Part shown: one piece after another, positions 46,315-57,236 of the stretch | Layout of the letters: every line of letters starts with the position of its first letter | How positions within the stretch are numbered: position 1 is the first letter of the stretch | From: Owenia fusiformis | Taxonomy: Eukaryota; Annelida; Polychaeta; Sabellida; Oweniidae | DNA: 64,000 nt | Reading direction: 5' to 3' | NCBI GenBank assembly: GCA_903813345.2 | Contig: CAIIXF020000010.1 | Location: 32,144,425 to 32,208,424 of the forward strand | Notes under the pieces: generated by a model | Told to the model about the DNA's origin: nothing | Database searches by the model: none | What the model saw: the letters and a program-made list of their open reading frames with translations, nothing else | Program-made: the position numbers and the translations under genes

Positions 46315-46359
46315 GTCCATAAGCTAAAGGGGGAATCATACAGAAGTCAGTAGTGAAGC

Positions 46360-46560
46360 GATGTCACACAATACAGCCAAGTATCACACAATACAAAATT
46401 GTGTCACGCATAAAACAGCCAAATGTTACACAAAACAAAATTTGGTGTCACATTATATGGAATTAGTTTGTAACATATTCATCTAGATGTAACAGAATAC
46501 AACAGGTGTGTTACACAATACAACATGAGTGTTACACAAAACACTCAGAACACAGTTATG
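46360..46560 (+). repeat. Degenerate 'TCACACAATACA' repeat
   Basis: GTTACACAATACAACA-like units recur irregularly in the Robo 3' region. Confidence 0.6.
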
Positions 46561-46935
46561 TAAGAAGTGTTGAAGAATTTATCACAACAAAGAGACATGG
46601 TTTGTTTGTAAAAAATATGTAATATTGCATAATGTGTGCAGACACCCTGTAATGACAGAGAGACTTGGATTTTTTATAAATTAATTTGTATTATTGAACA
46701 GTTTTGTGTAATGTGTACAAACACCCTGTATTTGAATAATATTATTGAACAATGAATTACAGGGTGACACATATTCTCATGATGAATGGAGAAAATACTA
46801 TAGAGAAACAATGAAGTGAAAAGGCAAGGGACAAATATTTCCCAAAGCCCTTGTTCTAATTGCTCCACCCATGAACCGCGATCCCCCACCATCCCTGACT
46901 AAAATAAACATTGAATGCAACAGATTGAGTAATAT

Positions 46936-47007
46936 ACAGGGTGTCAATAAAATCACTTTACACAGACTTTGTACTGTAATTGTGAAGAAACTTTAAGGAC
47001 ACCCTGT
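46936..47007. mobile_element. 72-base miniature element with perfect 10-base inverted ends
   Basis: ACAGGGTGTC at left and GACACCCTGT at right, with AT-rich interior. Related CAGGGTG/CACCCTG ends occur at 46629, 46718 and 46759. The ends resemble mariner-type termini. Confidence 0.55.
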
Positions 47008-47394
47008 TCATTCAAATAATATACACATTTACAAATGAGAGTCTCGCTGTTTGAAGTATCTCATCACCTCTTTTGGAAAATTCTCACGTCATGATTTGAA
47101 TGCCTCTCAGGTATAACAACACAAAATCCAATATGTGTGAGCCAATCAGCTTTGAGTATATGAAGGATGACATCATGCAACATCTGACAATTCTGTTTCC
47201 AAGGCAACAATATTGTCGCACAGTTCAGCTTATGTATTATAGTTGGTACCCTCTAAGTACTTTAGATTCCAATGATGTATTATTATCAGGCAACAGTATT
47301 TACCTAATGTATTTGACAATGTGCTTTTCACTGTGCATGTGAATCTAGTTATTAAGAAGGGATTACAAAGCAAGTTTTGATCATTGAGCATACT

Positions 47395-47762
47395 GTGTTG
47401 TGTGGAGCAAGTGTGCTCATTGAACAAGTTGTGCTCATTGCAAGTTGTGCTAGGAGCAAGTTGTGCTCAATGAGCAAGTTGTGCTAGGAGCAAGTGTGCT
47501 CAATGAGCAAGTTGTGCTCATTGCAAGTTGTGCTAGGAGCAAGTTGTGCTCAATGAGCAAGTTGTGCTCATTGCAAGTTGTGCTAGGAGCAATTGTGCTC
47601 ATTGAACAAGTTGTGCTCAGTGAGCAAGCTGTGCTTGGAGCAAGTTATACTCATTGAACAAGTTGTGCTCAATGAGTGAGTTGTGCTAAGAGCAAGTTGT
47701 GCTCATTGAACAAGTTGTGCTCATTGCAAGTTGTGCTAGGAGCAAGTGTGCTCATTGAGCAA
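47395..47762 (+). repeat. GAGCAAGTTGTGCTCATT minisatellite
   Basis: Irregular alternation of CAAGTTGTGCTAGGAG and CAAGTTGTGCTCAATGAG units; the short ORF in it is fortuitous. Confidence 0.92.
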
Positions 47763-47860
47763 ATTTAAAGTGTTGTGACGGAATAAGGATGGCGTGATGT
47801 ACAGTGTTATATAGTAAAAGTCATAGATAAACCTTCATATACTTCAGTATGCTCTACTCA

Positions 47861-48043
47861 AAAATGTTGCCCTTGGTCATGCCTTTTCTCTCCATTTCTC
47901 TCCAAAACTTGACTGAAGTGTGAACATTTCTTGCATTTCTCTACAATTAAGAGTGTTCACTACATGTCTGTTTACTTTATTCCTTGCTTATTTCTCTCTT
48001 TTTACCATATTTTGCCTCGGAAGACATGGCTTCATGACATTTA
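47861..48043 (-). mobile_element. Family A element, last copy in window
   Basis: Begins AAAATGTTGCCC, core intact, and ends CTTCATGACATTTA. No copy was seen to the right of this one. Confidence 0.8.
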
Positions 48044-48295
48044 TGTATTCCTTTATTCACTCAAAAGGCCAATGGCCTTCTTTTTTGAATCTCTATAGAC
48101 TTGAGTTCTAATTTTGGCTCAAGGAAAATTTTCTACAATAGCCATTATGATGTAAACATAACTCAAGTTTGTTTTTGTTAATGGGCTGAAATATTCTCCA
48201 TAAGTTCACTCCATTGGGAAAATAAATTCAAAGATGTTTAATTAAAGGGGTGACAAAGACTAGAGAATTGAGACTAAGTTTCATTAAGACAGGTG

Positions 48296-48410
48296 TCTCA
48301 CCTGTACAGTGAAACACCTCTGAAATGAACCCTTATATGTGAAAAACCTCTCAAGCAGTACAATTTTAGAAATTTCATAGGTGTTCTTATATTGGTTTTA
48401 CTGTACACAT
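48296..48410 (+). repeat. Family D dispersed repeat
   Basis: TCACCTGTACAGTGAAACACC, and a right part AGGTGTTCTTATATTGGTTT followed by TACTGTACA. Confidence 0.4.
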
Positions 48411-49236
48411 ATTTCTAGTAGGGTAAAAATTGGCATCCTTTTTAAAAAATTGCTCTGAACTGTCTACAATCTCTAGTGTTTGTTGCCCATTTAATAAAAC
48501 CCCATCTATAGGACCAATGTATGTTCTATCACCATTTTAAGTACTGCTCTGTTATATAGTACAATACAAGGTGGTGTTTATGAAACTGTTAATTAAGAAA
48601 TGTTTATTGAATTTTCATAAGGAAAATTGTTATCCTGTACTTATATAACTGATGGTTAAAAATCCTTTGAATTTTATTGAATTTTATCGAAGGTTGTATG
48701 CGTTACTATTGTAATGAATATGTTAAGTTTTGATATTGAGTTTTATGCATATCTTTTATGCACTAGAAAATCATGGCCAGTTATCTTGACACTGTGCTTC
48801 AATTTTTTTTTGTGTTTCTTAATTATTATTTTTATTTAAGTTTCCGGGGACAATTTACATTTCAACCTGAAATTGCATAAAGGTATATTGAGCTGAAAAG
48901 GGACAAATTGTGACTCATTGTTTCGTATACTGTAATAGGGACTTATGGCTTAGTCTATCTTAAACAACAAATAAGATCTCAGTTTTTTACTCACTCACAC
49001 TGTTGTTGTATATTTTGTTGAAATATTGCATGCTCTTGAGGTTTGGTCCAAAATATTGTATGGGTCCAAATGGTTTCTACCAAAATCAAGGGTTTCTAAT
49101 CATAACTTTGAGTTCCTAATCATTACATCATTTGATTCCTATGTTTTGCGTGTAACCCAAGGATGAAGAGAATCGCAATTCATTGAACTGTTTGTATATT
49201 TCGTGAGTAAATCGTAATTTTTAAAAACATAAGCAA

Positions 49237-49242
49237 AATAAA
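49237..49242 (+). terminator. Candidate poly(A) signal AATAAA
   Basis: A canonical hexamer sits in AT-rich DNA 3.4 kb after the Robo stop, in a region free of family A copies from about 48044 on. It is one of several possible ends of a long 3' UTR. Confidence 0.25.
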
Positions 49243-50278
49243 GAATTGTTGTATTTTGGAATTATTGGTATTACCATATATAGATTTATCCAATTGAATT
49301 GTGGGATTCTGTGTCGTAACCGTGGTGATAACGATAAGTGTTTATAATGAAAATGGTGACCTTTATATACATGTTTGGTGTTTTTATGGAAAGTTACTAA
49401 ATCTAGAATTTATACACTATTGTATTTTTCATCTTGTTAGTGATTGCCAAAGCAAAACATACTTTCTAAAAAGCATTTTATTGCAAAAAATGAAACTTTT
49501 GAAAATGGTGGAAATAATATTCAGAAATGTTTCTTGATATTAAGTCAAGATTATATGAGGTGGGAAAATTTTTTGTTTTGTACAGTTTTTGATATCATTT
49601 GTAAAAAAGAACAAATGAATGCAAATTTTACAATTATGCTGTTTTCAATAATAAGCTGTTTACAATATGCAGACTATTGTACACCTTTTAGTACATGTCC
49701 TTCCAATAAATGTACTTTTCTATTTGTTTTGATTTTCATGAAAAATCCTACACATTGAAATAGACGAGTTCAAAATAAGGAAAATTTGTTTTTACAAGTA
49801 CAAACATTTATTCTTTTTTGTTAGATTTTTCTGTTTGGTTTTGAATTTATATATGGATGGCCATATATGTTATGTATAGAATATATGGACTTAGCCATAT
49901 GTCGAGCGAAGGTGCTTTTACAATGGATACTTTTAATTGTATTTTATTATTTATTTTGTATTACATTGTACACCGTGATGTAGGTCTCTTTATTTGACCA
50001 GATATCTTCCAAGTTTAAGGTCATTTTTGTGTATTTAGTATATTTCTAGTTAGCTACAGGAAACATCCAATATCCTTTCCTTCGTCCATTTTAACTGTTG
50101 AACCAGTTTACTGTCAGGCACCTGTAGTCTGCTATTCATGTTTTGGACAAGTTTACTGATCAGTTAACACTCGGGAAATGTCAGTTTTGGGATTTCCCAA
50201 AAACAAATTTACCCAGACAACCAATTCTCAGCTTCTGGAAGGAAATGTTATTTTGATATTTTGTAAGACATCTGGTCC

Positions 50279-50284
50279 AATAAA
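50279..50284 (+). terminator. Candidate poly(A) signal AATAAA
   Basis: A second canonical hexamer lies just before the 30-base minisatellite at 50350. It would give a 3' UTR of about 4.4 kb. It cannot be ranked against the signal at 49237 without transcripts. Confidence 0.25.
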
Positions 50285-50359
50285 GTACACTTTTTAGATA
50301 TGTGAATTGTGACCTAAATCTACTGTTTTTGTATGCATCTCCCAGGATTGCTGCACTTG

Positions 50360-50955
50360 CATGGGGCTGTCATGTTCGCCTAGATGTACATGTTCGCTCT
50401 CATGTTCATCTAGATGTAAATGTTTGCATTCATGTTTGCCTAGATGTACATGTTCCTCTAGATGTACATGTTCGCTCTCATGTTCATCTAGATGTAAATG
50501 TTTGCATTCATGTTTGCCTAGATGTACATGTTCCTCTAGATGTACATGTTCGCTCTCATGTTCCTCTAGATGTACATGTTTGCTTTCATGTTTGCCTAGA
50601 TGTACATGTTCACTCTCATGTTTGCCTAGATGTACATGTTCGCTCTCATGTTTGCCTAGATGTACATGTTCATCTAGATGTACATGTTTGCTCTCATGTT
50701 TGCCTAGATGTACATGTTTGCTCTCATGTTCATCTAGATGTACATGTTCGCATTCATGTTTGCCTAGATGTACATGTTCGCTGTCATGTTCATCTAGATG
50801 TACATGTTTGCATTCATGTTTGCCTAGATGTTCATGTTCGCTCTCATGTTCATCTTGATGTACATGTTTGCTTTCATGTTTGCCTAGATGTACATGTTCG
50901 CTCTCATGTTCACCCAGATGTACATGTTTGCGCTCATGTTCACCTAGCTGTACAG
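50360..50955 (+). repeat. 30-base minisatellite, ~20 copies
   Basis: Units combine CATGTTTGCCTAGATGTA and CATGTTCGCTCT, with 18- and 12-base sub-units. The array is open in two plus frames (227 and 165 codons), with a His/Val/Cys or Ser/Cys/Arg repeat. That follows from the period being a multiple of three and there is no start context, splice site or domain. Confidence 0.93.
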
Positions 50956-51214
50956 TTAGATATTGAACAGTTAAACTGTATTTGATTTTGTATTATATTA
51001 TTGTAAAATATATATTATTGTAAAATATATATTATGATTGTACATAGGCTAGTAGTCACATACTTTGTATCAACATGTATTGTACATTTAAATACAGTAG
51101 ACATGAACCCGATATCCATATTTGTTTGTTTGTCTGTTTGTTTGTCGATTGAACAAACTATTGTCTCGCTTAGAAGGAATGTTTACAAAATGAGTAACAC
51201 TTGCTTGGTTTTTA

Positions 51215-51239
51215 TGTCACCATTTAGGAAATGGTGACA
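51215..51239. repeat. Hairpin TGTCACCATTT-AGG-AAATGGTGACA
   Basis: Perfect 11-base arms with a three-base loop. A further GGTGACA follows at about 51243. Confidence 0.8.
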
Positions 51240-51393
51240 TTTAGGTGACATATCGGTTGCGAGATTGAATATTATTCTCAGCACACAAAAATTATCACTA
51301 TGACGCTGCTCTAATTGGGCCTCGAAAGACTATTCCATTATTTAGCGTTCGCCATGAGCATTGGTTTTGGTTTTGTTCAAGGGCTTTAAATGT

Positions 51394-51521
51394 CTACTTT
51401 TTCAGGCCAACCTTCTTCAGAATTTTTTGCCCCAGTGGCATCTTAGTAACAGACTTCTCTACACGTACTTCTTTAACGATGTACTTATAAATGATTGGGC
51501 ATTCAGGTTTCTTTAATCCAC
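51394..51521 (-). CDS. 77-residue unknown protein, exon 3 (C-terminal)
   Basis: On the minus strand a TTTTCAG acceptor precedes the exon at 51521, and it ends with TAG at 51394-51396. It completes an arginine codon left by exon 2 and encodes GLKKPECPIIYKYIVKEV and a lysine-rich tail ending KKVGLKK. The exon is 128 bases. I do not recognise the family. Confidence 0.7.
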
Positions 51522-51669
51522 CTGAAAACAAAAAAAAATGTAACTATTTTTATTATTTTAAAACGTTTTTTCTCAAATAACCATTTATAAAATGTTTTGT
51601 TGTTATAGTCTGGAAGAAATAAGGGGTATTTTGAGGATCAATCATTTTCTTCGGATTACAATGTTTTTA

Positions 51670-53062
51670 GCTCACATGGTGACCTTTTGCAATCACTCAC
51701 TTGTCATCCGTCCGTCAACAATAGTGGCACGTTTTAAAACCTCGGTTGATAGGATTCCTGTTTTAAGTTATTTTTTTTCAACATCAATACAGAAAACTCC
51801 TCTCTGACTCCTGGTTCAAAAGCTCGCCTATTTTCAAGATGGCCACCATTTTTGTCTCGTGAAATTCATTTTTGACCAATTTCCTAGCTTTACAAATAAT
51901 GTCAGGTGTCCTGCATTGTTAAAATCCATGTCAATGTGAAGAGTAGTTATATGAAACAATTTTGTTACAAAAAATCAGCAAAAAATTATATCCGTTTTTT
52001 TTATTTTCAGCCATTTTAGTTAACATTGATTTGTCCATCTGACTCAAAAAAAACTTTTCCGTCAACAATAGTGGCATGTTTTAAAACCTTTGTCGATAGG
52101 ATTCTTGTTTTAAGTTATTTCTGTTCAACATCAATACAGAAAACTCCCCTATGACTCCTGGTTCAAAAGCTCGCCTATTTTCCATTTCCTAGCTTTACAA
52201 ATTATTACAGGTGTCCTGCATTGTAAAAATTCATGTCAATGTAAAGAGTAGTTGTATGAAATAATTTTGTTACAAAAAATCGGCAAAGAATTACATCCGT
52301 TTTTTTTATTTTCAGCTATTTTAGTAATCATTGATTTGTCCATCTGTCTCGCGAAATCCACTTTTGGACCATTTGTGTTATAACCTCTGTCGACAGGATT
52401 CCCGTTTTAAGTTATTTTTGTTCAACATCAATACAAAAAACTCCCCTATGACTCCTGGTTCAAAAGCTCACCTATTTTCAAAATGGCCGCCATTTTTGTT
52501 TCACAAAATTCACTTTTAGCCCATTTCCTAGGTTTACAAATTATTTCAGGTGTCCTGCATTGTAAAAAGCCATGTCACTGTAAAGAGTAGTTGTATGAAA
52601 TAATTTTGTAACAAAAAATCGGCAAAAAATCTTCTTTTTTTTTCAGCCATTTTAGTTAACATTGATTTGTCCATCTGTCTCTCAGTCAGTTCAAGATAAT
52701 GGCAAGTTTAAAAACCAATATCTGTCAACACTTGGCTCATTTTAAATCCTCTGTAGATAGGGTTCCTGTTTTAGAATATTTTTGTTCAGCATCAATAAAG
52801 AAAAAAAAACTGTGACTCCTGCTTCAAAAGCTCATTTATTTTCAAAACGGCCACCATTTTTGACTTGTGAAATTCACTTTTAGCTCATTTCCTAGCTTTA
52901 CGAATAATTCCAGGTGTCCTGCATTGTAAAAGTCCATGTCTTTGTAAAGAGTAGTTGTATGAAATAATTTTGTTACAAAAAATCGGCAAAAAAATTCTAT
53001 CAGTTTTTTTTTATTTTCTGTCATTTTAGCCATCATTCACTTTTGAGCAACACCATGTGAGC
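51670..53062. mobile_element. 1.4-kb element with 12-base inverted ends and internal tandem units
   Basis: GCTCACATGGTG at 51670 and CACCATGTGAGC at 53051-53062 are perfect inverses. Inside, ~4 units of 300-360 bases share CAGGTGTCCTGCATTGT and CAAAAGCTC...ATTTTCAA. No coding capacity. It lies in the last intron of the minus-strand 77-residue gene. Confidence 0.7.
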
Positions 53063-54109
53063 CCAGTACCCAGGGTACTAATTTTATTTTAACTTTTCAG
53101 CGTGAATATAGGGTTGGGACCTCAAAACCATGGAATGCCAGAGCGGCACCCTTGGGCAACTCTCTACAGAGCATTTCTCATACCCCCCTAATAAAATCTA
53201 CAGGGGGTACTATAAGACACCTTTAATCTCAGTCACTAATAATGATGTTGACTTGAAATTTTCAGGAAGTATTCTTGGTATGATGTTTGATCAGTATTGC
53301 AGAAATTAATTAATTATGCGTTCCTATAGCAACAGTAATAAAACACTATTTCTTACTTTAGAAATGCATTATTTTGTGTGGTTTCATAATTGTCTTCATA
53401 TTCTTGATTCTTAAACTATCTGAAGCACATAATATGATTAGAAGTGAAGATAAAATAATTCATCATATCATTCGTGTAATATGTCTAACATTCCGGCTGC
53501 TATGGCAACATCAGATGATAATCAGGTTTTTACATTTCACTTTTATGAGTATTTTAAGGTCGTCCAAAATAACACTTTTGGAATATTTTGCACCTTAAAG
53601 ATGAAACCATGTTTCTTCTGAAGTAAATAGTCACATGTAGACGAATGGATTTGTTAAAAAATTCTACAACTTTATCTTACTACCTCACCACAGCCCCCAA
53701 AGTTTGACAATTTGGGGAAAACAGTAAAAAAACATTCAATTCCTAGGATCAAATTAATAATGCATTGGAATTCAACACCAACTACTGAAGACATTGTAAT
53801 CCGAAGAAAACACTAGCTTTGAACTTTCTGCCAGAATATTATTCTTAAACGAAGGCATAGTTAATCAATTAAATAAGAGCCTTGTCGATAGGTGTCGACG
53901 AAAACACCTATGAGTTTGGCAACTGGAATTCTTTTGGTTTTCAAACCAACTGGATTGCGTTTTGTTTAGCGTTTTTTATTTTTGAATCTTAATTATTTCA
54001 TCAACTACGATAGATTTGAGACATTGAAAACTTATGAATGAGTTGAACTCACAAAATATAAAGTATATACTGGAGTTCTAAGAGGAGGCTTTTGTTGTAA
54101 AATACTTAC
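53063..54109. other. Intron of the 77-residue gene, nothing recognised
   Basis: AT-rich unique DNA between the inverted-end element and exon 2. A 74-codon plus ORF at 53374 shows no domain. Confidence 0.5.
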
Positions 54110-54182
54110 GGGCTTCAAACTCCAACACGACCCTTTTTCTTTCTTCCATCAACACTCTGATATCATTGTCAATGGTTGTCAA
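54110..54182 (-). CDS. 77-residue unknown protein, exon 2
   Basis: On the minus strand a TGTTTTAG acceptor precedes 54182 and a GTAAGT donor follows 54110. The exon enters at phase 0 and leaves at phase 1. It encodes LTTIDNDIRVLMEERKR and VVLEFEA, an alternating charged/hydrophobic stretch that looks like a short amphipathic helix or coiled coil. Confidence 0.7.
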
Positions 54183-54860
54183 CTAAAACACACATTGTAA
54201 AGTTAGATTGCATAGAATGTTATTCAATACATATTATACAAAACAACACACGATATAACATTAATATAACGACAGGCAATTTATTATTGACGAGTGGAAT
54301 CTTTCCAATTTAACTTATTTGTATGTGATAATCAGTTAGGGCTAGGCAAGGTGTTTTGGAATAAATTATAATGTATTTTATCGGGATATTAGAGAGATTT
54401 CGCACATACGTGCAATTTATAACGTATACTTATAAGTAAACGTACAAGGTGTTTCATAATGTGGGCATGCCAGGAGCCGGGCCAGGAGCCAATCAGCTTT
54501 AAAATTGATTTTAGTAAATATAATAGTTCGACATGACCCTTTAAAGTACACGTATACGTATAAATTGTACTTTCACTTATGTGCGAAATTATGGAGTCAA
54601 GCCTTTAATAAAGCTTAGGATATTTGAATTTCCCGCCGGAACGTGAACACATGCCAGGAGCCGATCAGCGAGTGGCACACGACGATCAGCCAATCAGAGC
54701 GCAGTGAGGGTATTGAAGACAGGATAGCGTCCCGGGGGGGGGGGGGGGCAGGGGGGAGATTTCCCAAAGATTACCTTTCTTGGCACGTTCGAAAAAAACG
54801 TTTATAAACAGGCCTCATTTGCCATTGAACTGAATGTCCCATTCTAAAGTTTTTGAGGTG

Positions 54861-55097
54861 TTAGAGCCATGCAGCACATATAACAGCAGCTCGATAGTGG
54901 ATTTTATCAAGCTTTGATAAGGCCGCCAAGGATGACGATCCGTAAATGGAGCTACAATAGTCAAAATGAGACGCCAAATATGAATTATACATTATTTCAA
55001 GATGGTGCGACTGTATTTTGTTTGATATGAGCTTCAAAGGATTTAACAGTTTTTGAACTTTATTAGACAGGTAGTTTATATGGTCATTAAATGTCAA
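54861..55097 (-). pseudogene. LINE reverse-transcriptase C-terminal fragment
   Basis: The minus frame reads MTFNDHINYLSNKVQKLL, IMYNSYLASHFDYCSSIYG and LSKLDKIHYRAA. This is the region just after the RT catalytic core of LINE elements (the 'H..Y...K', 'SHFDYC', 'L.K.Q.RAAR' signature). The rest of the element is absent. It lies in intron 1 of the 77-residue gene, same strand. Confidence 0.75.
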
Positions 55098-55296
55098 ATT
55101 CTAGCGTCCCATCCTGCTCGAAGACAAATTAATGAATTATCTCCGCGAGTTTTTACACTTGTGACAATTGAAATAAAGTGTAGGCAAGCATGTAATTTTG
55201 TTTTGTCCACGATCAAACATATAACACGCTTGTTTAGGCAAACTTTCGAATTCGATGTGACAAACCAGGAGAGACTATTGTGAGATATATCTTCAC

Positions 55297-55329
55297 GCTC
55301 TGGAAAGTTTCCGCCATTTTCTGGTCCAT
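55297..55329 (-). CDS. 77-residue unknown protein, exon 1 (start)
   Basis: The ATG at 55329 (minus) has an in-frame TAG two codons upstream and a good initiation context (A at -3, G at +4). It encodes MDQKMAETFQS and ends at a GTGAAG donor, phase 0, which fits exon 2. The second ATG overlaps an ATGGCGGA motif resembling a YY1 site, as expected close to a transcription start. The intron to exon 2 contains a LINE fragment. Confidence 0.6.
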
Positions 55330-55771
55330 TTTCTAGTCGAGTTCTCGTTTCGAAAGTTTGCCGTAGCTTTGATCCGTTGAGAGACGCTGCGGAGATAAAT
55401 GGGGATGGGAATTCAAGTGCAATTAGCAAGGAAATCATTAATCATTAATGTTTTCATCCAAGAATTGGAAGAATCAGTTTTTTGTTTTTGGAATTCCCTG
55501 GTGTTTTCGACAAGCGGGAATTAGATTCCTTTCAGTAACTTGTCACAGGTAAAAACGCTTCAGAGGGAAAAACGGGCTATATCAGACATAAGCTATATAT
55601 GAGATGACAGGTCAAACATAAACGCTTTTTGGGCAGTTCTGGGATGTTGTTTGTATTCATTCGATAGACACGTTTTGGGTACGCGAGTGAAGCGTGATTG
55701 CGGATTGGTCATTGGCCAATGAAGAGTCGTAGGGTTTTTTCGGCATTTTTCGGGGTTGCCCGGAATATAAG
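55330..55771. promoter_or_regulatory. Probable bidirectional promoter
   Basis: This ~440-base stretch separates two divergent start codons. It is visibly richer in CG dinucleotides than its surroundings. Two ATTGG boxes and one CCAAT box lie at 55704-55720, and AAGATGGCGGC at 55769-55779 fits a YY1-type start-site element reading plus. The layout resembles CCAAT-containing, TATA-less promoters of housekeeping genes. Confidence 0.45.
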
Positions 55772-55791
55772 ATGGCGGCGCCCAGGAAAAC
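55772..55791 (+). CDS. Possible first coding exon of a plus-strand gene (partial)
   Basis: ATG at 55772 sits inside an AAGATGGCGGC element. Six codons (MAAPRK) plus two bases lead to a GTAAAT donor at 55792. Read through, the frame stops at once, so this is either a first exon whose continuation lies elsewhere or a chance match. No second exon was recognised before 64000; the DNA beyond is mostly mobile-element remains. Confidence 0.3.
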
Positions 55792-55979
55792 GTAAATGAA
55801 TATATATTTTGACGAGATTTGAGGTTTATGTTATGGAATCATTTTATGTGATGTAAAAATGAATGCGAGCGTTCCGATTTGTAATTGGATAAAATTTATT
55901 TACGAATTTATTTCTTAGAGCATGGGCCTAAAAATATAGTTTTTTCTTTTTTCGTGTTCTCGAATAAAAATCTTTTTGC

Positions 55980-56686
55980 AGTGAGTGACTGAGTGGTCGA
56001 CTGTGAGTCTCCCCCGGGTGTTCCTGTTCGGCAACAGCCTGATGACCAGGATTATATAACCCAGTGAAGACTTCTCTGAGGAGATTAGGAAAAAGTGTCC
56101 ACCAGCATTGGATCTTAGTGTAAATCAGTGTCTTCTGACTTATGAAGGGGTGTCAGGCGGGAAATTAAATAAACTAAATGAGAGAGATTTGTTGAAGTCG
56201 ATGAATAATTTTGATGTGGTAGTAGCACAAGTAGCAGGGAATGTCGTAAAAATGTCGTGATGTCAGATTTTGAAATACAAGAAATATGCGTTAAGACAAT
56301 GAATATGGTTAAGGGGCTACTTGAATACGTATCGGTGGTATCCTATGAGCAAAATATTTTATAGAAAAGTATCTTTAGCAAGGTCATCTAGAATCAGATG
56401 TCATGAACATCAGGTGAATTACAACGCCAATGTTGATAAGATAAATGCAAAATTGTCACAGGAACTAAAGGGTGCAACAAGGATGTACACGTGGAGGACC
56501 AAGGGACAGATTTTGAATGGTTTGGACATGTTGGACACTGATGGTACCCATTTCAATGAGGATGGTCATTATAAATACTGGCGCTCTTTAAGGGGAGCTG
56601 TTTTACATGGCTTGGCAAGTAAGTGTTCATGGGCACGCTTACATTTTAGTGCTGCTGTACATAATGGAATATCTGTAGGTATATAG
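55980..56686 (+). pseudogene. SGNH-hydrolase-like mobile-element ORF, inactivated
   Basis: Broken frames give LPRVFLFGNSLM (block I, GNS for GDS), GVSGGKLNKLNERDLL, VVVAQVAGN (block III, the expected D missing), YNANVDKINAKL, and DGTHFNEDGHYKYWRSLRGA with the conserved D..H of block V. Stops interrupt it. SGNH domains of this 'RSLRGA' type occur in some tyrosine-recombinase retroelements, which fits the DIRS-like remains downstream. Confidence 0.55.
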
Positions 56687-56875
56687 TAATATAACATATT
56701 TGGAAAATTCAATTTTTGCTCGTGGTCAAATGGTCGGCTACAACAGAGTACAACTTGATGGCACGTTTTTTTTATTGTACCTGGATTTTGCAATAATCGC
56801 TTGTTGTTTTTTTCGTCGGCATGCTTACTAAAATTGTTATACCCGCAGGTACGTTTGGCAAATACAAGGCACAAA

Positions 56876-56965
56876 TAAAAATTCCCAACACGCTTGTTAA
56901 ACGCTTATGCACGCTTTCTGAACGCTTATGCACGCTTTTTGAACGCTTGTGCACGCTTTTTGACT
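56876..56965 (+). repeat. ~22-base repeat AACGCTTATGCACGCTTT
   Basis: Three tandem copies, with single related units at about 57044-57070. Confidence 0.7.
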
Positions 56966-57236
56966 TGATTTTGCCATGATCACTTTTAGGCAGGCTTGCT
57001 AAAAGTTTATACCGGCAGGTATGTTTTTAAAGACATAAGGTATACAATAAACACGCTTGTTGAAACTTATGCACGCTAGTGCTGGTTGCATACGCTCAAT
57101 GCAGTTTATTGCTTAATGGCTTAGCTCAAAAAACTGTATACCTGCAGGTAAATTATGGGTATGTTGTAGACTTTAATAACTTCTCAATACGCTTTTGGAT
57201 GTGAATGCACAGGTCTAATTGGTGATGACGGATATA

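Larger units (their letters stand above)
48044..50359. other. Likely Robo 3' UTR or flank, no repeats seen beyond 48410
   Basis: Low-GC unique sequence without family A copies beyond 48043. Contains the two candidate poly(A) signals. Confidence 0.45.

Noticed and set aside
47463-47657. ORF with repeated VLNEQVVL
   Set aside because: Minisatellite translation; no other support.
50302-50985. 227-codon plus ORF rich in His/Val/Cys
   Set aside because: It is a 30-base minisatellite, open because the period is a multiple of three; a second frame is open too, and there is no domain, splice site or start context.
22843-53062. CRISPR-like regular spacing in several arrays
   Set aside because: Units are contiguous with no unique spacers, and the DNA is clearly from an animal; these are minisatellites.
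55094-55438. 114-codon minus ORF overlapping the small gene's first exon
   Set aside because: Its frame reads through a promoter-like CpG-bearing stretch and has no domain; the MDQKMAE frame with matched splice phases is better supported.
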